Shown here: positions 27,162-35,787 of the stretch, piece by piece | Position numbering within the stretch: position 1 is the stretch's first letter | Layout of the letters: each line of letters starts with the position of its first letter | Assembly (NCBI GenBank): GCA_965238305.1 | Contig: CBDEHK010000001.1 | Span: forward strand, 3,534,001 to 3,598,000 | DNA length: 64,000 nt | Source: CBDCGJ01 sp965238305 | Lineage (GTDB): Bacteria; Pseudomonadota; Alphaproteobacteria; GCA-2731375 | Direction of reading: 5' to 3' | Program-made: the position numbers and the translations under genes | Notes under the pieces: generated by a model | The model's input: only the letters and a program-made list of their open reading frames with translations | Databases searched by the model: none | What the model was told of the DNA's origin: nothing

Positions 27162-28693
27162 TCGACTTTGTCCGAACTTTGTTGATAGATGTCGGCATAG
27201 CGGCAACGCAGTTCCGCTTTTTGCACTTTCCCCATGGCATTGCGCGGTAACTCATCATCGAAAATAACGCGTTTTGGCTGTTTGAATTTTGCTAGGTTAC
27301 CGGAAATTTGCGAAAGCACATTTTTCTCATCCAAATCCTGACTTCCATCCAGCACGATAATAGCCGTGACACCTTCGCCAAAATCTGGATGGGCGACGCC
27401 GATGATAGCGCTTTCTTTGACACCTTTCAGTTCATCGATGAGCGCTTCAATTTCTTTTGGATAGATATTGAGGCCACCGGAGATCACCATGTCTTTCGAG
27501 CGGCCAATAATTGAGATGCGGCCGTCTGCAGTTATTTGAGACATATCACCGGTGATGAAATAACCGTCATCGCGAAATTCTTCCGCCGTTTTTTCCGGTT
27601 TTCGCCAGTATCCTTTGAAGAGGTTCGGGCCTTTGATTTCCAAAACCCCGACGTCTCCAGTTTCCACTTCCTGACCGTTCTCATCCGCAACGCGTGCCGA
27701 CACCCCAGGCAATGGATAGCCAACCGTCCCCGCCAGTCGTTCGCCGTCATAGGGGTTGGAGGTAATCATGCCCGCTTCGGTCATCCCGTAACGTTCGAGG
27801 ATACGGTGACCGGTTCGTTCCGTATAAAGTTCGAAGGTTTCAGCAAGTAGTGGGGCGGACCCGGCCACAAACAAGCGGATATTTTGACAACTCTCTTTGC
27901 CAAACTCCGCAAGCTCAAGTAGTCGGGTGTAAAAAGTCGGGACGCCCATGAATACCGACGCACGAGGCAGGAGGGAAATGACTTCTGCGGCGTTAAATTT
28001 CTCACGAAAAATGACCGGAGAGCCGTTCAGGATGGCGCAGTGCAACGCCACGAACAACCCATGGACATGGTAGATCGGCAAACAATGCAGCAGCACATCG
28101 CCTGGTACAAATCTCCACATCTCATGCAAACTGAGCGCGTTGGACGAGAGGTTGTCGTGGCTCAGCATCGCCCCTTTTGAACGTCCCGTGGTACCGGAGG
28201 TATAAAGGATCGCGGCCAAGTCGTCCCCGTCACAATCTGCAACACTATCGTCGACGATAAATTCTGTTGTTTCTTCGACTAGACTGCCATCGTTCTCGGC
28301 ACCCAAGGTCGCGATATGTGGCACGTTCGATGCAGTTGCCACCGGTTTGAGAGCGGCTTCGTTCTCCGTCGCCATGACAAACAATTGCGGTTCCGCGTCG
28401 GCCAAAAAATAGCTCACTTCGTTCGGAGTATATGCGGTGTTCAATGGAATATAGATCGCCCCGGCGCGAAGACAAGCCAGATAAAGCATAACTGCTATGG
28501 GCGATTTTTCTACCTGCACAACGACACGATCGCCCTTCTTCACATCTCTGCTTTTCAGGAAACTCAGCAACCTGCCGGTCCGTGTGTCGATATCGCCATA
28601 GAACACGGTTTCGTATTCCGCTTCTAGAAATACTGCATTTGCTGCCGCCGGAAAGCGGGCCTGAAAGAGCGAGTAGATATTCTTATTCTTCAT
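27158..28693 (-). CDS. matB: Malonyl-CoA synthetase (acyl-CoA ligase family)
   Basis: This 511-residue ANL-superfamily ligase has the P-loop motif AAILYTSGTTGRSKGAMLSH, the aromatic/adenylate motif ILERYGMTEAGM, the hinge YFITGDMSQITADGRISIIG and the catalytic Lys near the C-terminus in LPRNAMGKVQKAEL. Overall similarity, including VVQVEKSPIAVMLYLACL and YIPLNTAYTPNEV, fits MatB, which makes malonyl-CoA from malonate and ATP. No malonyl-CoA decarboxylase (matA) is nearby, so the product may feed biosynthesis rather than malonate catabolism. Start MKNKNIYSLF (28693) matches the family. The upstream ATG adds ten poorly conserved residues. Confidence 0.88.
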   Translation of the reverse strand: MKNKNIYSLFQARFPAAANAVFLEAEYETVFYGDIDTRTGRLLSFLKSRDVKKGDRVVVQVEKSPIAVMLYLACLRAGAIYIPLNTAYTPNEVSYFLADAEPQLFVMATENEAALKPVATASNVPHIATLGAENDGSLVEETTEFIVDDSVADCDGDDLAAILYTSGTTGRSKGAMLSHDNLSSNALSLHEMWRFVPGDVLLHCLPIYHVHGLFVALHCAILNGSPVIFREKFNAAEVISLLPRASVFMGVPTFYTRLLELAEFGKESCQNIRLFVAGSAPLLAETFELYTERTGHRILERYGMTEAGMITSNPYDGERLAGTVGYPLPGVSARVADENGQEVETGDVGVLEIKGPNLFKGYWRKPEKTAEEFRDDGYFITGDMSQITADGRISIIGRSKDMVISGGLNIYPKEIEALIDELKGVKESAIIGVAHPDFGEGVTAIIVLDGSQDLDEKNVLSQISGNLAKFKQPKRVIFDDELPRNAMGKVQKAELRCRYADIYQQSSDKVD

Positions 28694-28819
28694 TAAGCGG
28701 GTTCCTTTCGTCGCTCGTTTCATACAATGAACTATCGATCTTGCAAAGCTTACGCTGCGCGATAGCGATAGCTTGTGATAACTTTCCAGGAATCGTTGAA
28801 CTTGGACGCCTATTGAGCA

Positions 28820-30022
28820 ATGGCAACTGCGACATCACCAACTCATACTTTGCGCCGTTTGATATGGCCGATCATACGAGTTGCAGCGATATTGTTATCC
28901 CTCACCTATTTTGCAATAGGCACAGTAGAGACCATCAAAGGTCTATCCCCCGACGAAGAGCAGATTGTCATCGGTGGCGATTTTGCGGTTTATTATGCTG
29001 CTGGAGAAGCGGCACTGGAGGGTGCTGCACATGAAGCTTACAACATTGAATCATTCCGGGACAGAGAGCGGAAATTTGCCTCGGAAAATCTCACGCGTTT
29101 GGATTGGCATTATCCGCCCTCGATGTTTTTTGTCGTCCTACCAACACAATTGTTCGACTTTCTGACGGCGAAGGTGATTTGGTCCTTAGTCAGCGTCGTC
29201 TTGTTCTATTTTGCTTTGCGCTTTGCAATACCGGACAATATTTGGCTGATCCTGCTGGTTTTGATATCGCCAACCGTGATCCAAAATATTGTTTCGGGAC
29301 AAAATGGCGTCTTTATTGCTGCGGTTGCACTTTTCGGATTGACGAATGTCCGAACCAGACCCTGGCTTGCCGGTATCATGATTGGCTTGTTGACGATCAA
29401 ACCGCATTTGGGCCTCCTCATCCCCATCGCCTTAATCGCGGGCGGCTATTGGCGTGTTTTTGCGTATGCAGTAATAACGACAGCGGTACTCGTCATATCA
29501 TCAGCCTTGATTTTTGGTTTTGATAGCTGGCTTGCTTTTATCCAAAACTCGGTCGACGGCGCAAATTTGAACGAAGCCTGGATGCAGACTTTTTGGTTCA
29601 AAATGCCGACAGTGTTTGCAGGCATAATGCATTTGGGTATGGCGCAAGAATTCGCTTGGTACGCGCAAGGGATCGCGACGGTTTCCGTTGTCGTCCTGGT
29701 GGCAATTGCCTGGCGTTCAACGTGGGATCATCGGTGGAAGATTTCAATCTTGTTGCTGGCTGGTATTCTGGCTGTTCCTTATGCTCAATTCTATGACTTG
29801 GCGATAGTATTACCAGTGTTGGCTTGGTCCCTTGCATCGCTAACGCATTCTACGCACTCCAGGTTTGTCGAAGGGTTGCTGATCATCACCTACATGGCGC
29901 CCGTCATCATGCTGCTAGCTCAGAACGAAACTCATCCCTTCATGGTCTGGGCAGTCTTGCACACAATTATCTTTGTCCTTTATTGGCGCGGTGTTCTTCT
30001 GCCGAAGTCAGTAAAAAGCTGA
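28820..30022 (+). CDS. DUF2029 / GT87-type integral membrane protein
   Basis: This 400-residue polytopic membrane protein has roughly ten hydrophobic helices. A periplasmic first loop contains GGDFAVYYAAGEAALEG and ends with TRLDWHYPPSMFFVVLP, which is the typical DUF2029 (glycosyltransferase family 87, GT-C fold) pattern with an early acidic residue and a Tyr-Pro-Pro motif. Later LLTIKPHLGLLIPIALI also fits. Such proteins use polyprenyl-phosphate sugars, for example in mannolipid synthesis. The sugar and acceptor here are unknown. It is upstream of and co-directional with the MalY-like gene but functionally unrelated on present evidence. Confidence 0.82.
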   Translation: MATATSPTHTLRRLIWPIIRVAAILLSLTYFAIGTVETIKGLSPDEEQIVIGGDFAVYYAAGEAALEGAAHEAYNIESFRDRERKFASENLTRLDWHYPPSMFFVVLPTQLFDFLTAKVIWSLVSVVLFYFALRFAIPDNIWLILLVLISPTVIQNIVSGQNGVFIAAVALFGLTNVRTRPWLAGIMIGLLTIKPHLGLLIPIALIAGGYWRVFAYAVITTAVLVISSALIFGFDSWLAFIQNSVDGANLNEAWMQTFWFKMPTVFAGIMHLGMAQEFAWYAQGIATVSVVVLVAIAWRSTWDHRWKISILLLAGILAVPYAQFYDLAIVLPVLAWSLASLTHSTHSRFVEGLLIITYMAPVIMLLAQNETHPFMVWAVLHTIIFVLYWRGVLLPKSVKS

Positions 30023-30085
30023 CAAATCCTCGTAGATGGTAGATAAAGCTTCGACCCACCTGAAAACACTTAAAAGAAAACCATC

Positions 30086-31303
30086 ATGAAATTTGACTTC
30101 GACAAGGTCGTCCCGCGTGAGAACACGTCCTCTATAAAATGGGAATTCCGCAGCACGGATGCAGGGCCAGTACAGTGGGATTCAACGCAAGAATCTAAAG
30201 GCGATGATCGAATTTTACCGATGTGGGTTGCCGATATGGATTTTGAATGCGCACCGGCGATTGTGGACGCCATTCGAAAGCGCGCCGAACACACGATATT
30301 TGGTTATACCGGCAAAACTGATAATTACCTCGATGCTGTTGTTAATTGGATGAAAACTCGCCATGGCTGGGAAATAGACAAGCGTTGGATCAGCACCAGC
30401 CCAGGCGTTGTCCCTGCCCTTGCGATGCTCATCCGCGAGTTTACCGATATCGGCGATGCCGTGCTTGTTCAGAAACCGGTCTATTATCCGTTCATGCGCT
30501 CAATCGTGGCCAATGATCGCAAAGTTGTGTCAAGCCCTTTGATACTTGAGAATGGGCGTTATCGCATGGACTACGAAGATCTGGAACGGCAGGCGGCTGA
30601 TCCAAATGTTAAACTGGCGATCTTGTGTAGCCCTCATAATCCAGTCGGTCGGGTATGGAGCGCGGAAGAACTAAAACAAGCCGGCGAAATCTTAATTCGA
30701 AACAATGTTATTGTTGTCAGCGATGAAATTCACGGTGATCTAATTTTGAGCGAACACAATTTTGTCCCCTTCGCCACAATTAGCAATGAATTTGCTCAAC
30801 ATTCCATAACCTGTACGGCACCGTCCAAATCTTTCAATCTGGCCGGTTTGCACTGTTCAAACCTGATTGCCGCAAATCCAAAACTGAAGTCTCGGGTGGA
30901 CGAGATCATTTCATCGAGCGGACTATTTGGGCTCAGTCCATTCAGCGCGGTTGCAACGGAAGCCGCCTACAATCAAAGCGCCGACTGGCTTGATCAAGTC
31001 CTGCAATATATAGAAGGCAACTATCATTTCCTTGCTGAATATTTTTCGCAGAATATTCCGGAACTAACCGTCCTGCCTCTGGAAGGTACCTATCTCGCCT
31101 GGATCGACTGTCGCCGTCTTGGTCTGGACAAGGATCAGCTAGAAGCCCTGATGTTTAATAAAGCCGGAATCTATTTCGACGAAGGGTATATCTTCGGTGA
31201 AGAAGGCGAAGGATTTGAGCGAATCAACTTGGCTTGTCCGCGAAGTATTCTTGAAACCGCACTGGCACGATTGACACGCGTGATCAGCGAATTGCGCAAA
31301 TAG
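30086..31303 (+). CDS. MalY/PatB-type PLP-dependent C-S lyase
   Basis: This 405-residue fold-type I PLP enzyme shows LPMWVADMDFECAPAIVDAI near the N-terminus, typical of the MalY/PatB group of cystathionine beta-lyase-like proteins. CSPHNPVGRVWS and VSDEIHGDLIL bind the cofactor, and Lys248 in TAPSKSFNLAG forms the Schiff base. C-terminal features are EGTYLAWIDCR and NLACPR. Members cleave C-S bonds of cystathionine or S-cysteine conjugates. In E. coli, MalY also represses maltose genes, but nothing here suggests that. Other activities (aminotransferase) are possible. Confidence 0.92.
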   Translation: MKFDFDKVVPRENTSSIKWEFRSTDAGPVQWDSTQESKGDDRILPMWVADMDFECAPAIVDAIRKRAEHTIFGYTGKTDNYLDAVVNWMKTRHGWEIDKRWISTSPGVVPALAMLIREFTDIGDAVLVQKPVYYPFMRSIVANDRKVVSSPLILENGRYRMDYEDLERQAADPNVKLAILCSPHNPVGRVWSAEELKQAGEILIRNNVIVVSDEIHGDLILSEHNFVPFATISNEFAQHSITCTAPSKSFNLAGLHCSNLIAANPKLKSRVDEIISSSGLFGLSPFSAVATEAAYNQSADWLDQVLQYIEGNYHFLAEYFSQNIPELTVLPLEGTYLAWIDCRRLGLDKDQLEALMFNKAGIYFDEGYIFGEEGEGFERINLACPRSILETALARLTRVISELRK

Positions 31304-31402
31304 TGTCGATCAACACCGGTTTATCACCCGAATTATCCTTTACCCGAACAGGATTTGGATGCCAAAGTAGGTGTCTGAAGCAAATATCAGGGGTGTGCGG
31401 CG

Positions 31403-32116
31403 ATGATGTTAGCGTTGCTTTTTGCGGTCATTGTGTTGGCTTTTCTCACACTAGCCGGATTAATCAATCCAAGTTTGGTGTTTATGCGCACGCGCATAAC
31501 GGTGCTGCTGCTTCTGGTGCCGCTGAACATTATTTGCGGTTTGGCCTTCGCGGTATTTTTCTATCAAAAAGAAGAAATCATGATCCCAAAAGGCAGCGAG
31601 CAAAGCTACGCGAGCAGGGCAGAACGTCGGCTTTATTGTCTCTATGTAGAAAAGCGAGAAGCGTTGCGGGAGGACCAGTACGAACAGGCAACAGAAAAAA
31701 TGCTTCGGGCTCTGGAAATAAACGACGAAATAATCGTCGTGAAACGAATTGAAATTCGCGTTTCTGGCGAGACCGAAATTGAACAAGCCCGCGATTACGA
31801 TCTGAAAGTTCGCCGGGCCAGTGGCAACATCATCTTGGTGACGATACCAGCTGCGACAACCCTGGAAGTCTTGGGCAAACCAACAGTCGGTGGCAAACGA
31901 GGTGTCACGGTATACGCATCTGACTTTGGCATCGAAGGGGATGTCAGCCTTGCCGATTTGGCCAAGCGCGTTAAACAATCGACGAAAAAAGATGATAGCG
32001 AAATAGCCGAAAAACTGGAAGAAATTCGAACAGATATATATCCGGATTATTCAAAAGCCGACTTGGAACGCATAGCCAATGCAAGCGGCTGGGAACGCTA
32101 TTGCGCGAATAAATAG
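31403..32116 (+). CDS. Hypothetical membrane-anchored protein
   Basis: I do not recognise this 237-residue protein. Two N-terminal hydrophobic helices (about 2-20 and 31-53) form a hairpin anchor. It is followed by a soluble domain rich in charged helix (SRAERRLYCLYVEKREALRE, EQATEKMLRAL), then a beta-rich stretch with alternating hydrophobics (IILVTIPAATTLEVLGKPTV), then a lysine-rich helical end. A GGGG ribosome site lies at 31390-31393. It follows the MalY-like gene after 99 bp with no other feature, and ends 2 bp from the convergent ELM1-like gene. Confidence 0.75.
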   Translation: MMLALLFAVIVLAFLTLAGLINPSLVFMRTRITVLLLLVPLNIICGLAFAVFFYQKEEIMIPKGSEQSYASRAERRLYCLYVEKREALREDQYEQATEKMLRALEINDEIIVVKRIEIRVSGETEIEQARDYDLKVRRASGNIILVTIPAATTLEVLGKPTVGGKRGVTVYASDFGIEGDVSLADLAKRVKQSTKKDDSEIAEKLEEIRTDIYPDYSKADLERIANASGWERYCANK

Positions 32117-32118
32117 TT

Positions 32119-33099
32119 TTAGAGCATCCGCGAATGCAGACGCTGTTCGATGATATGGGCGACCCGGCCGGTCTCGTCCAACGGGACGTAAGACCAAGTT
32201 TCTAGTCCGTCGTCGAATGCTCGGCTATAACCACGTTCTTTAGCAGCACGATGAAATTCATCAAATTTTCGACTGCCACCTTCCAATTCGATCACATAGA
32301 TCGGTTTGCCGGTCGACATGGCTTCCGACATCATCGACACAGAATCACTGGTGACGACGATGAAATCGGCTAACCCCAAATAACCGAAATAAGGGTTCTC
32401 CCCTGCAAAATTCCAAATTACCGAATTTGAGCCGGACAGTTTTTGTTTCAATTTCTCAATATTTTCAGCCCCGGTCCGACGTGAAGGCGTAATCGCCAAG
32501 CCGGCACCAAGTGTCTCTGAAATTTGTTTCAGTTGATCGCAAAGACGATTCAATATTGCCGGAGTCAATTTATAGCTTTTGCTGTTTCCGCCAATCAGTA
32601 CGGCAACAAGGGGTTTCGGCAAATGGACAAGCGAGGCGCGAAATTTCTCTGCTTCAAGGGCCAGGCGTTCCGGTGTAACTTTATGCAGCGCCCCTAGGGT
32701 CTTAACCACGTTGTCGCCGTCAAGGTGGTCGTGTATTGGTGCTGCTATCAGATCAAAATGCGACAAAGCGCATTGTGGGTTTTGAATATGGACGCGGTAG
32801 CAAGGTTTCACGCTCTGACGGCCGACATAAATCGAATAAGGGACACTTCGCCGACCGCTGGAAATGACAATGTCCGGCCATGGTGCTTCTATTACATCAC
32901 TTCCCGGTCCAAGCGCCAAAAGCGGTGCCGGCCACCATCCAGACGGTAACCAAATCCAAGGCGCCTTCGGTTTGACGCGTTTAATTTGATAACGCATGGC
33001 CAACTTTTCTGCCAAACCAACGGCCTGATTCTCCATCCCCGCGTGGCCTTCACTAATCACCCAACAGATGAGGTCATCAATTGTGTGCTCAACCGCCAT
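32119..33099 (-). CDS. ELM1 (mitochondrial fission) family protein
   Basis: This 326-residue protein resembles the ELM1/DUF1022 family, shared by plant mitochondria and alphaproteobacteria. Motifs are CWVISEGHAGMENQAVGLAE at the N-terminus, PDIVISSGRRSVPYSIYV, LVAVLIGGNSKSYKL, SRRTGAENIEKL and VTSDSVSMMSEAMSTGKPIY. The overall plan resembles GT-B glycosyltransferases, and a sugar-nucleotide role in the envelope is often suspected, but the bacterial function is unknown. Start MAVEHTIDD (33099) places the conserved motif close to the N-terminus; the upstream 44 residues are probably not translated. It is divergent from the Lrp-type gene across a 126-bp shared control region. Confidence 0.85.
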   Translation of the reverse strand: MAVEHTIDDLICWVISEGHAGMENQAVGLAEKLAMRYQIKRVKPKAPWIWLPSGWWPAPLLALGPGSDVIEAPWPDIVISSGRRSVPYSIYVGRQSVKPCYRVHIQNPQCALSHFDLIAAPIHDHLDGDNVVKTLGALHKVTPERLALEAEKFRASLVHLPKPLVAVLIGGNSKSYKLTPAILNRLCDQLKQISETLGAGLAITPSRRTGAENIEKLKQKLSGSNSVIWNFAGENPYFGYLGLADFIVVTSDSVSMMSEAMSTGKPIYVIELEGGSRKFDEFHRAAKERGYSRAFDDGLETWSYVPLDETGRVAHIIEQRLHSRML

Positions 33100-33225
33100 T
33101 AAATTGTCCTTGCAAAATACCATCCTCGCAACGTTAAGTTGCCTTCGACCTATATTCGCATCTTTTCGCAAAGAAACTAGCGGAAGAAATTTTATTGCGC
33201 GGCCAGCATGTGTTATGGAGAGACC

Positions 33226-33711
33226 ATGCAAAAAGTAAAACTAGATGAGATCGACCGCCGAATTTTGGAAGAACTTCGCGACAATGGTCGAATTACCAAT
33301 GTTGAGCTTGCCAAACGCGTAGGCATTTCCGCCCCCCCTTGCCTGCGTCGTGTCCGCGCCCTCGAAGAAATGGGTTATATCCTCGGTTACCACGCCAAGT
33401 TGGATGGGGAGCTACTCGGCTATGGCATGACCGTCTTTGCCTGGGTGGGATTGCACAGCCAGGCCGAGCAAGATTTAGAAGAGTTCGAAAAATTGGTCCG
33501 CTCCTGGGACATGGTCCGCGAATGCCATATGCTGACGGGTGAAGTCGATTTTGTTTTAAAAGTCGTTGCACATGACTGGGATGATTGGCAGAAATTTCTA
33601 ACTTCCGAACTGACACCGGCGCCAAATGTGGCCAGTGTCAAAACCGCACCTGTGTTACGCTACTCGAAGTCTCAGCCCGGAGTGCCATTAGATTCTTTAA
33701 AGGAAATCTAA
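33226..33711 (+). CDS. Lrp/AsnC family transcriptional regulator
   Basis: This 161-residue regulator has an N-terminal helix-turn-helix (LDEIDRRILEELRDNGRITN, then ELAKRVGISAPPCLRRVRAL). A C-terminal RAM ligand-binding domain carries the conserved VRECHMLTGEVDFVLKVVAHD. Such proteins sense amino acids and form octamers. The full length and spacing are normal. The ATG at 33226 has GGAGAG just upstream. The target may be the divergent ELM1-like gene or distant amino acid genes; no operator is evident. Confidence 0.93.
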   Translation: MQKVKLDEIDRRILEELRDNGRITNVELAKRVGISAPPCLRRVRALEEMGYILGYHAKLDGELLGYGMTVFAWVGLHSQAEQDLEEFEKLVRSWDMVRECHMLTGEVDFVLKVVAHDWDDWQKFLTSELTPAPNVASVKTAPVLRYSKSQPGVPLDSLKEI

Positions 33712-33723
33712 CCAGCAGGGCAT

Positions 33724-34146
33724 CTATTGTTTGCGTTCCCAGCCTCCGCGCTCTTGCTGTTGCCAATAAGTCAGTGCCGAACCGTTGTCACGATGATTTT
33801 TCCAACGTTCCCGTGCCGTCGCTACTGCCCCATCATCTCGCCCATCGAACATATCGATTACCCTATCGAAGGTCTTGAGAAAAGTCGGCTCCAAACCATC
33901 GACCAACACCAGAATGTCAGCTTGGTTCGGGTTATCTTCTTCAAGCGTTAGATAAATTGGCTGTCTGGCGTCATGACCATCTTGAGAAGAACCATGGGGC
34001 AACCACGATCTTTGCTCATAAGTCCAAAGCGCTTCGTTCAAAGTGCGGACACGTTCATCCGACCCGGCCAATAAAACTGCACGATGGCCATGTTCCAAAA
34101 CTTTTTCCAATAACATGGGTAAGGCACGGACGAGTGGCGTGCGCAT
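33724..34146 (-). CDS. holC: DNA polymerase III chi subunit
   Basis: This is the chi subunit of the clamp-loader complex, which links it to single-strand-binding protein. From the first ATG (34146) it has 140 residues: RTPLVRALPMLLEKVLEHGH, RTLNEALWTYEQRSWLPHG, a central LTLEEDNPNQADILVLVDG and DRVIDMFDGRDDGAVATARE. The family normally starts with a few residues before FYHL, and here the codons directly upstream read VGFYHLM. No ATG, GTG or TTG lies between the in-frame stop (34225-34227) and 34146, so the true start may be a rare codon such as ATT at 34179. It follows pepA tightly, as in many alphaproteobacteria. Confidence 0.85.
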   Translation of the reverse strand: MRTPLVRALPMLLEKVLEHGHRAVLLAGSDERVRTLNEALWTYEQRSWLPHGSSQDGHDARQPIYLTLEEDNPNQADILVLVDGLEPTFLKTFDRVIDMFDGRDDGAVATARERWKNHRDNGSALTYWQQQERGGWERKQ

Positions 34147-34192
34147 CAGATGATAAAAACCAACCGCCGTCGGGCCAATATTCGCGTTTGGT

Positions 34193-35683
34193 TTAGCTTT
34201 CGTAATTGTCTTCGACCAACTTGTTCAACAAACGCACACCAAAACCGGTACCGCCTTTTGGCACCGTCGGTTTATTCGCATCCACCCAAGCCATTCCAGC
34301 GATATCCAAATGCACCCACGGCACGTCATTGACAAATCGCTGCAGAAACTGCGCTGCTGTACTACTGCCCGCATATGGTCCGCCGATGTTTTTCATATCG
34401 GCGGCATCGCAATTGATAAGCTTATCGAAGGCATCGTTAAGCGGCATCCGCCAGACACCTTCGCCGACACTTTCGGCAGCTTTCGCCAACTGTTCTGAAA
34501 GCTCGTCATCGTTTGAAAACAGGCCAGCATATTGATGGCCTAAAGCGACCATAATTGCGCCGGTCAGCGTCGCCAGGTCGATCATAAATTTGGGCTTAAA
34601 TCGATCTTGCGTGTACCAGAGGGCATCCGCTAAAACCAATCGTCCTTCAGCATCTGTATTGAGCACTTCGATAGTTTGTCCAGACATCGACGTCACGATG
34701 TCATCCGGTCGTTGCGCATTTCCGTCCGGCATGTTTTCGACCAATCCGATCACGCCAACAACGTTCACCTTAGCCTTCCGACCGGCAAGGACGGCCATCA
34801 ATCCGGTGACCGTCCCGGCCCCGCCCATATCCATTTTCATGGTCATCATACCTTGGCCGGATTTAAGTGAAACGCCGCCAGTGTCAAAACAAACGCCCTT
34901 ACCGACAAAAGCGATTGGCTTCTCTCTGGCGCGACCGCCGTTCCAGCGCATGACCACCAATTGGCTTTCTCGCACGCTGCCTTGGCCGACCCCCAACAAC
35001 GAACCCATACCGAGTTTGGCCATTTTCGCTTCGTTCAAGATTTCAACTTTGACACCAAGCTTGGTGAGTTCCCGGCAACGCTGGGCAAAGACCTCGGGAT
35101 AAAGAACATTCGCTGGCTCCCATACCAAATCACGGGTGAGAAAAATGCCGTTCGATAACGCTTCGAGGTCTTTATAGGCTCGTCGCGCTGCGGCGGCACC
35201 AGCAACGGTTATCGCAATCGACTTCAAGCTGGCCTTATCGTCTTTTTTCTGTGTTGTCCGATATTTGTCAAATCGATAACTGCCTAATCGAGCGCCAAAA
35301 CCAATTTCTGCGGCCATTTCCGCAGCATCGAATTTGCAACCCGGCAGCTTGTCGCAGGCAAACGTAAGACTGCCGATGCCGCTTTTTTGAAGCCGTTGGA
35401 CAGCACCGCCGCCTAAATTCTGCAATAATTTCTGATCTATTTTTTTCGCTTCGCCTATGCCTGCCAGCAAGATACGGTCGACGGACATACCGTTCGGTGC
35501 CACAAGGTCGAGCCACTGCCCACTTTTTCCACTGAAACGGCTTCCTGCGATCGCCCGCTTGATTGCTCCGCCAGTCGACTTGTCCACTATTTTAGCGGTT
35601 GCCGAGAATTTACCGCCATCTAGAATGGCGATTACGACGCCGCCTTTTGTTGGCATTTTGTACTCTGGAAACGAAATTTTCAT
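34193..35683 (-). CDS. pepA: Leucyl aminopeptidase (M17)
   Basis: This 496-residue cytosolic zinc/manganese aminopeptidase releases N-terminal residues from peptides. The catalytic domain shows VGKGVCFDTGGVSLKSGQGM (metal-binding Lys/Asp), MDMGGAGTVTG, and the family signature NTDAEGRLVLADAL with metal-binding Asp/Glu and the bicarbonate-site Arg. The N-terminal macro-like domain occupies about residues 1-160. Its length is typical. It is first of a pepA-holC pair and divergent from lptF, with 104 bp between the two starts. Confidence 0.97.
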   Translation of the reverse strand: MKISFPEYKMPTKGGVVIAILDGGKFSATAKIVDKSTGGAIKRAIAGSRFSGKSGQWLDLVAPNGMSVDRILLAGIGEAKKIDQKLLQNLGGGAVQRLQKSGIGSLTFACDKLPGCKFDAAEMAAEIGFGARLGSYRFDKYRTTQKKDDKASLKSIAITVAGAAAARRAYKDLEALSNGIFLTRDLVWEPANVLYPEVFAQRCRELTKLGVKVEILNEAKMAKLGMGSLLGVGQGSVRESQLVVMRWNGGRAREKPIAFVGKGVCFDTGGVSLKSGQGMMTMKMDMGGAGTVTGLMAVLAGRKAKVNVVGVIGLVENMPDGNAQRPDDIVTSMSGQTIEVLNTDAEGRLVLADALWYTQDRFKPKFMIDLATLTGAIMVALGHQYAGLFSNDDELSEQLAKAAESVGEGVWRMPLNDAFDKLINCDAADMKNIGGPYAGSSTAAQFLQRFVNDVPWVHLDIAGMAWVDANKPTVPKGGTGFGVRLLNKLVEDNYES

Positions 35684-35787
35684 GCAGGAACCTCAATTGC
35701 AAAACTCGGACGGAAAATGACGGCTTTTATACAGTTGTCCAGCATCATAACGTGCATTTACTCTGTCGCATAGCCAACCTAAGCAGT

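Noticed and set aside
35599..35787. Longer lptF start at 35599.
   Set aside because: It overlaps pepA on the other strand, and its 63 extra residues are Arg-rich and unrelated to LptF.
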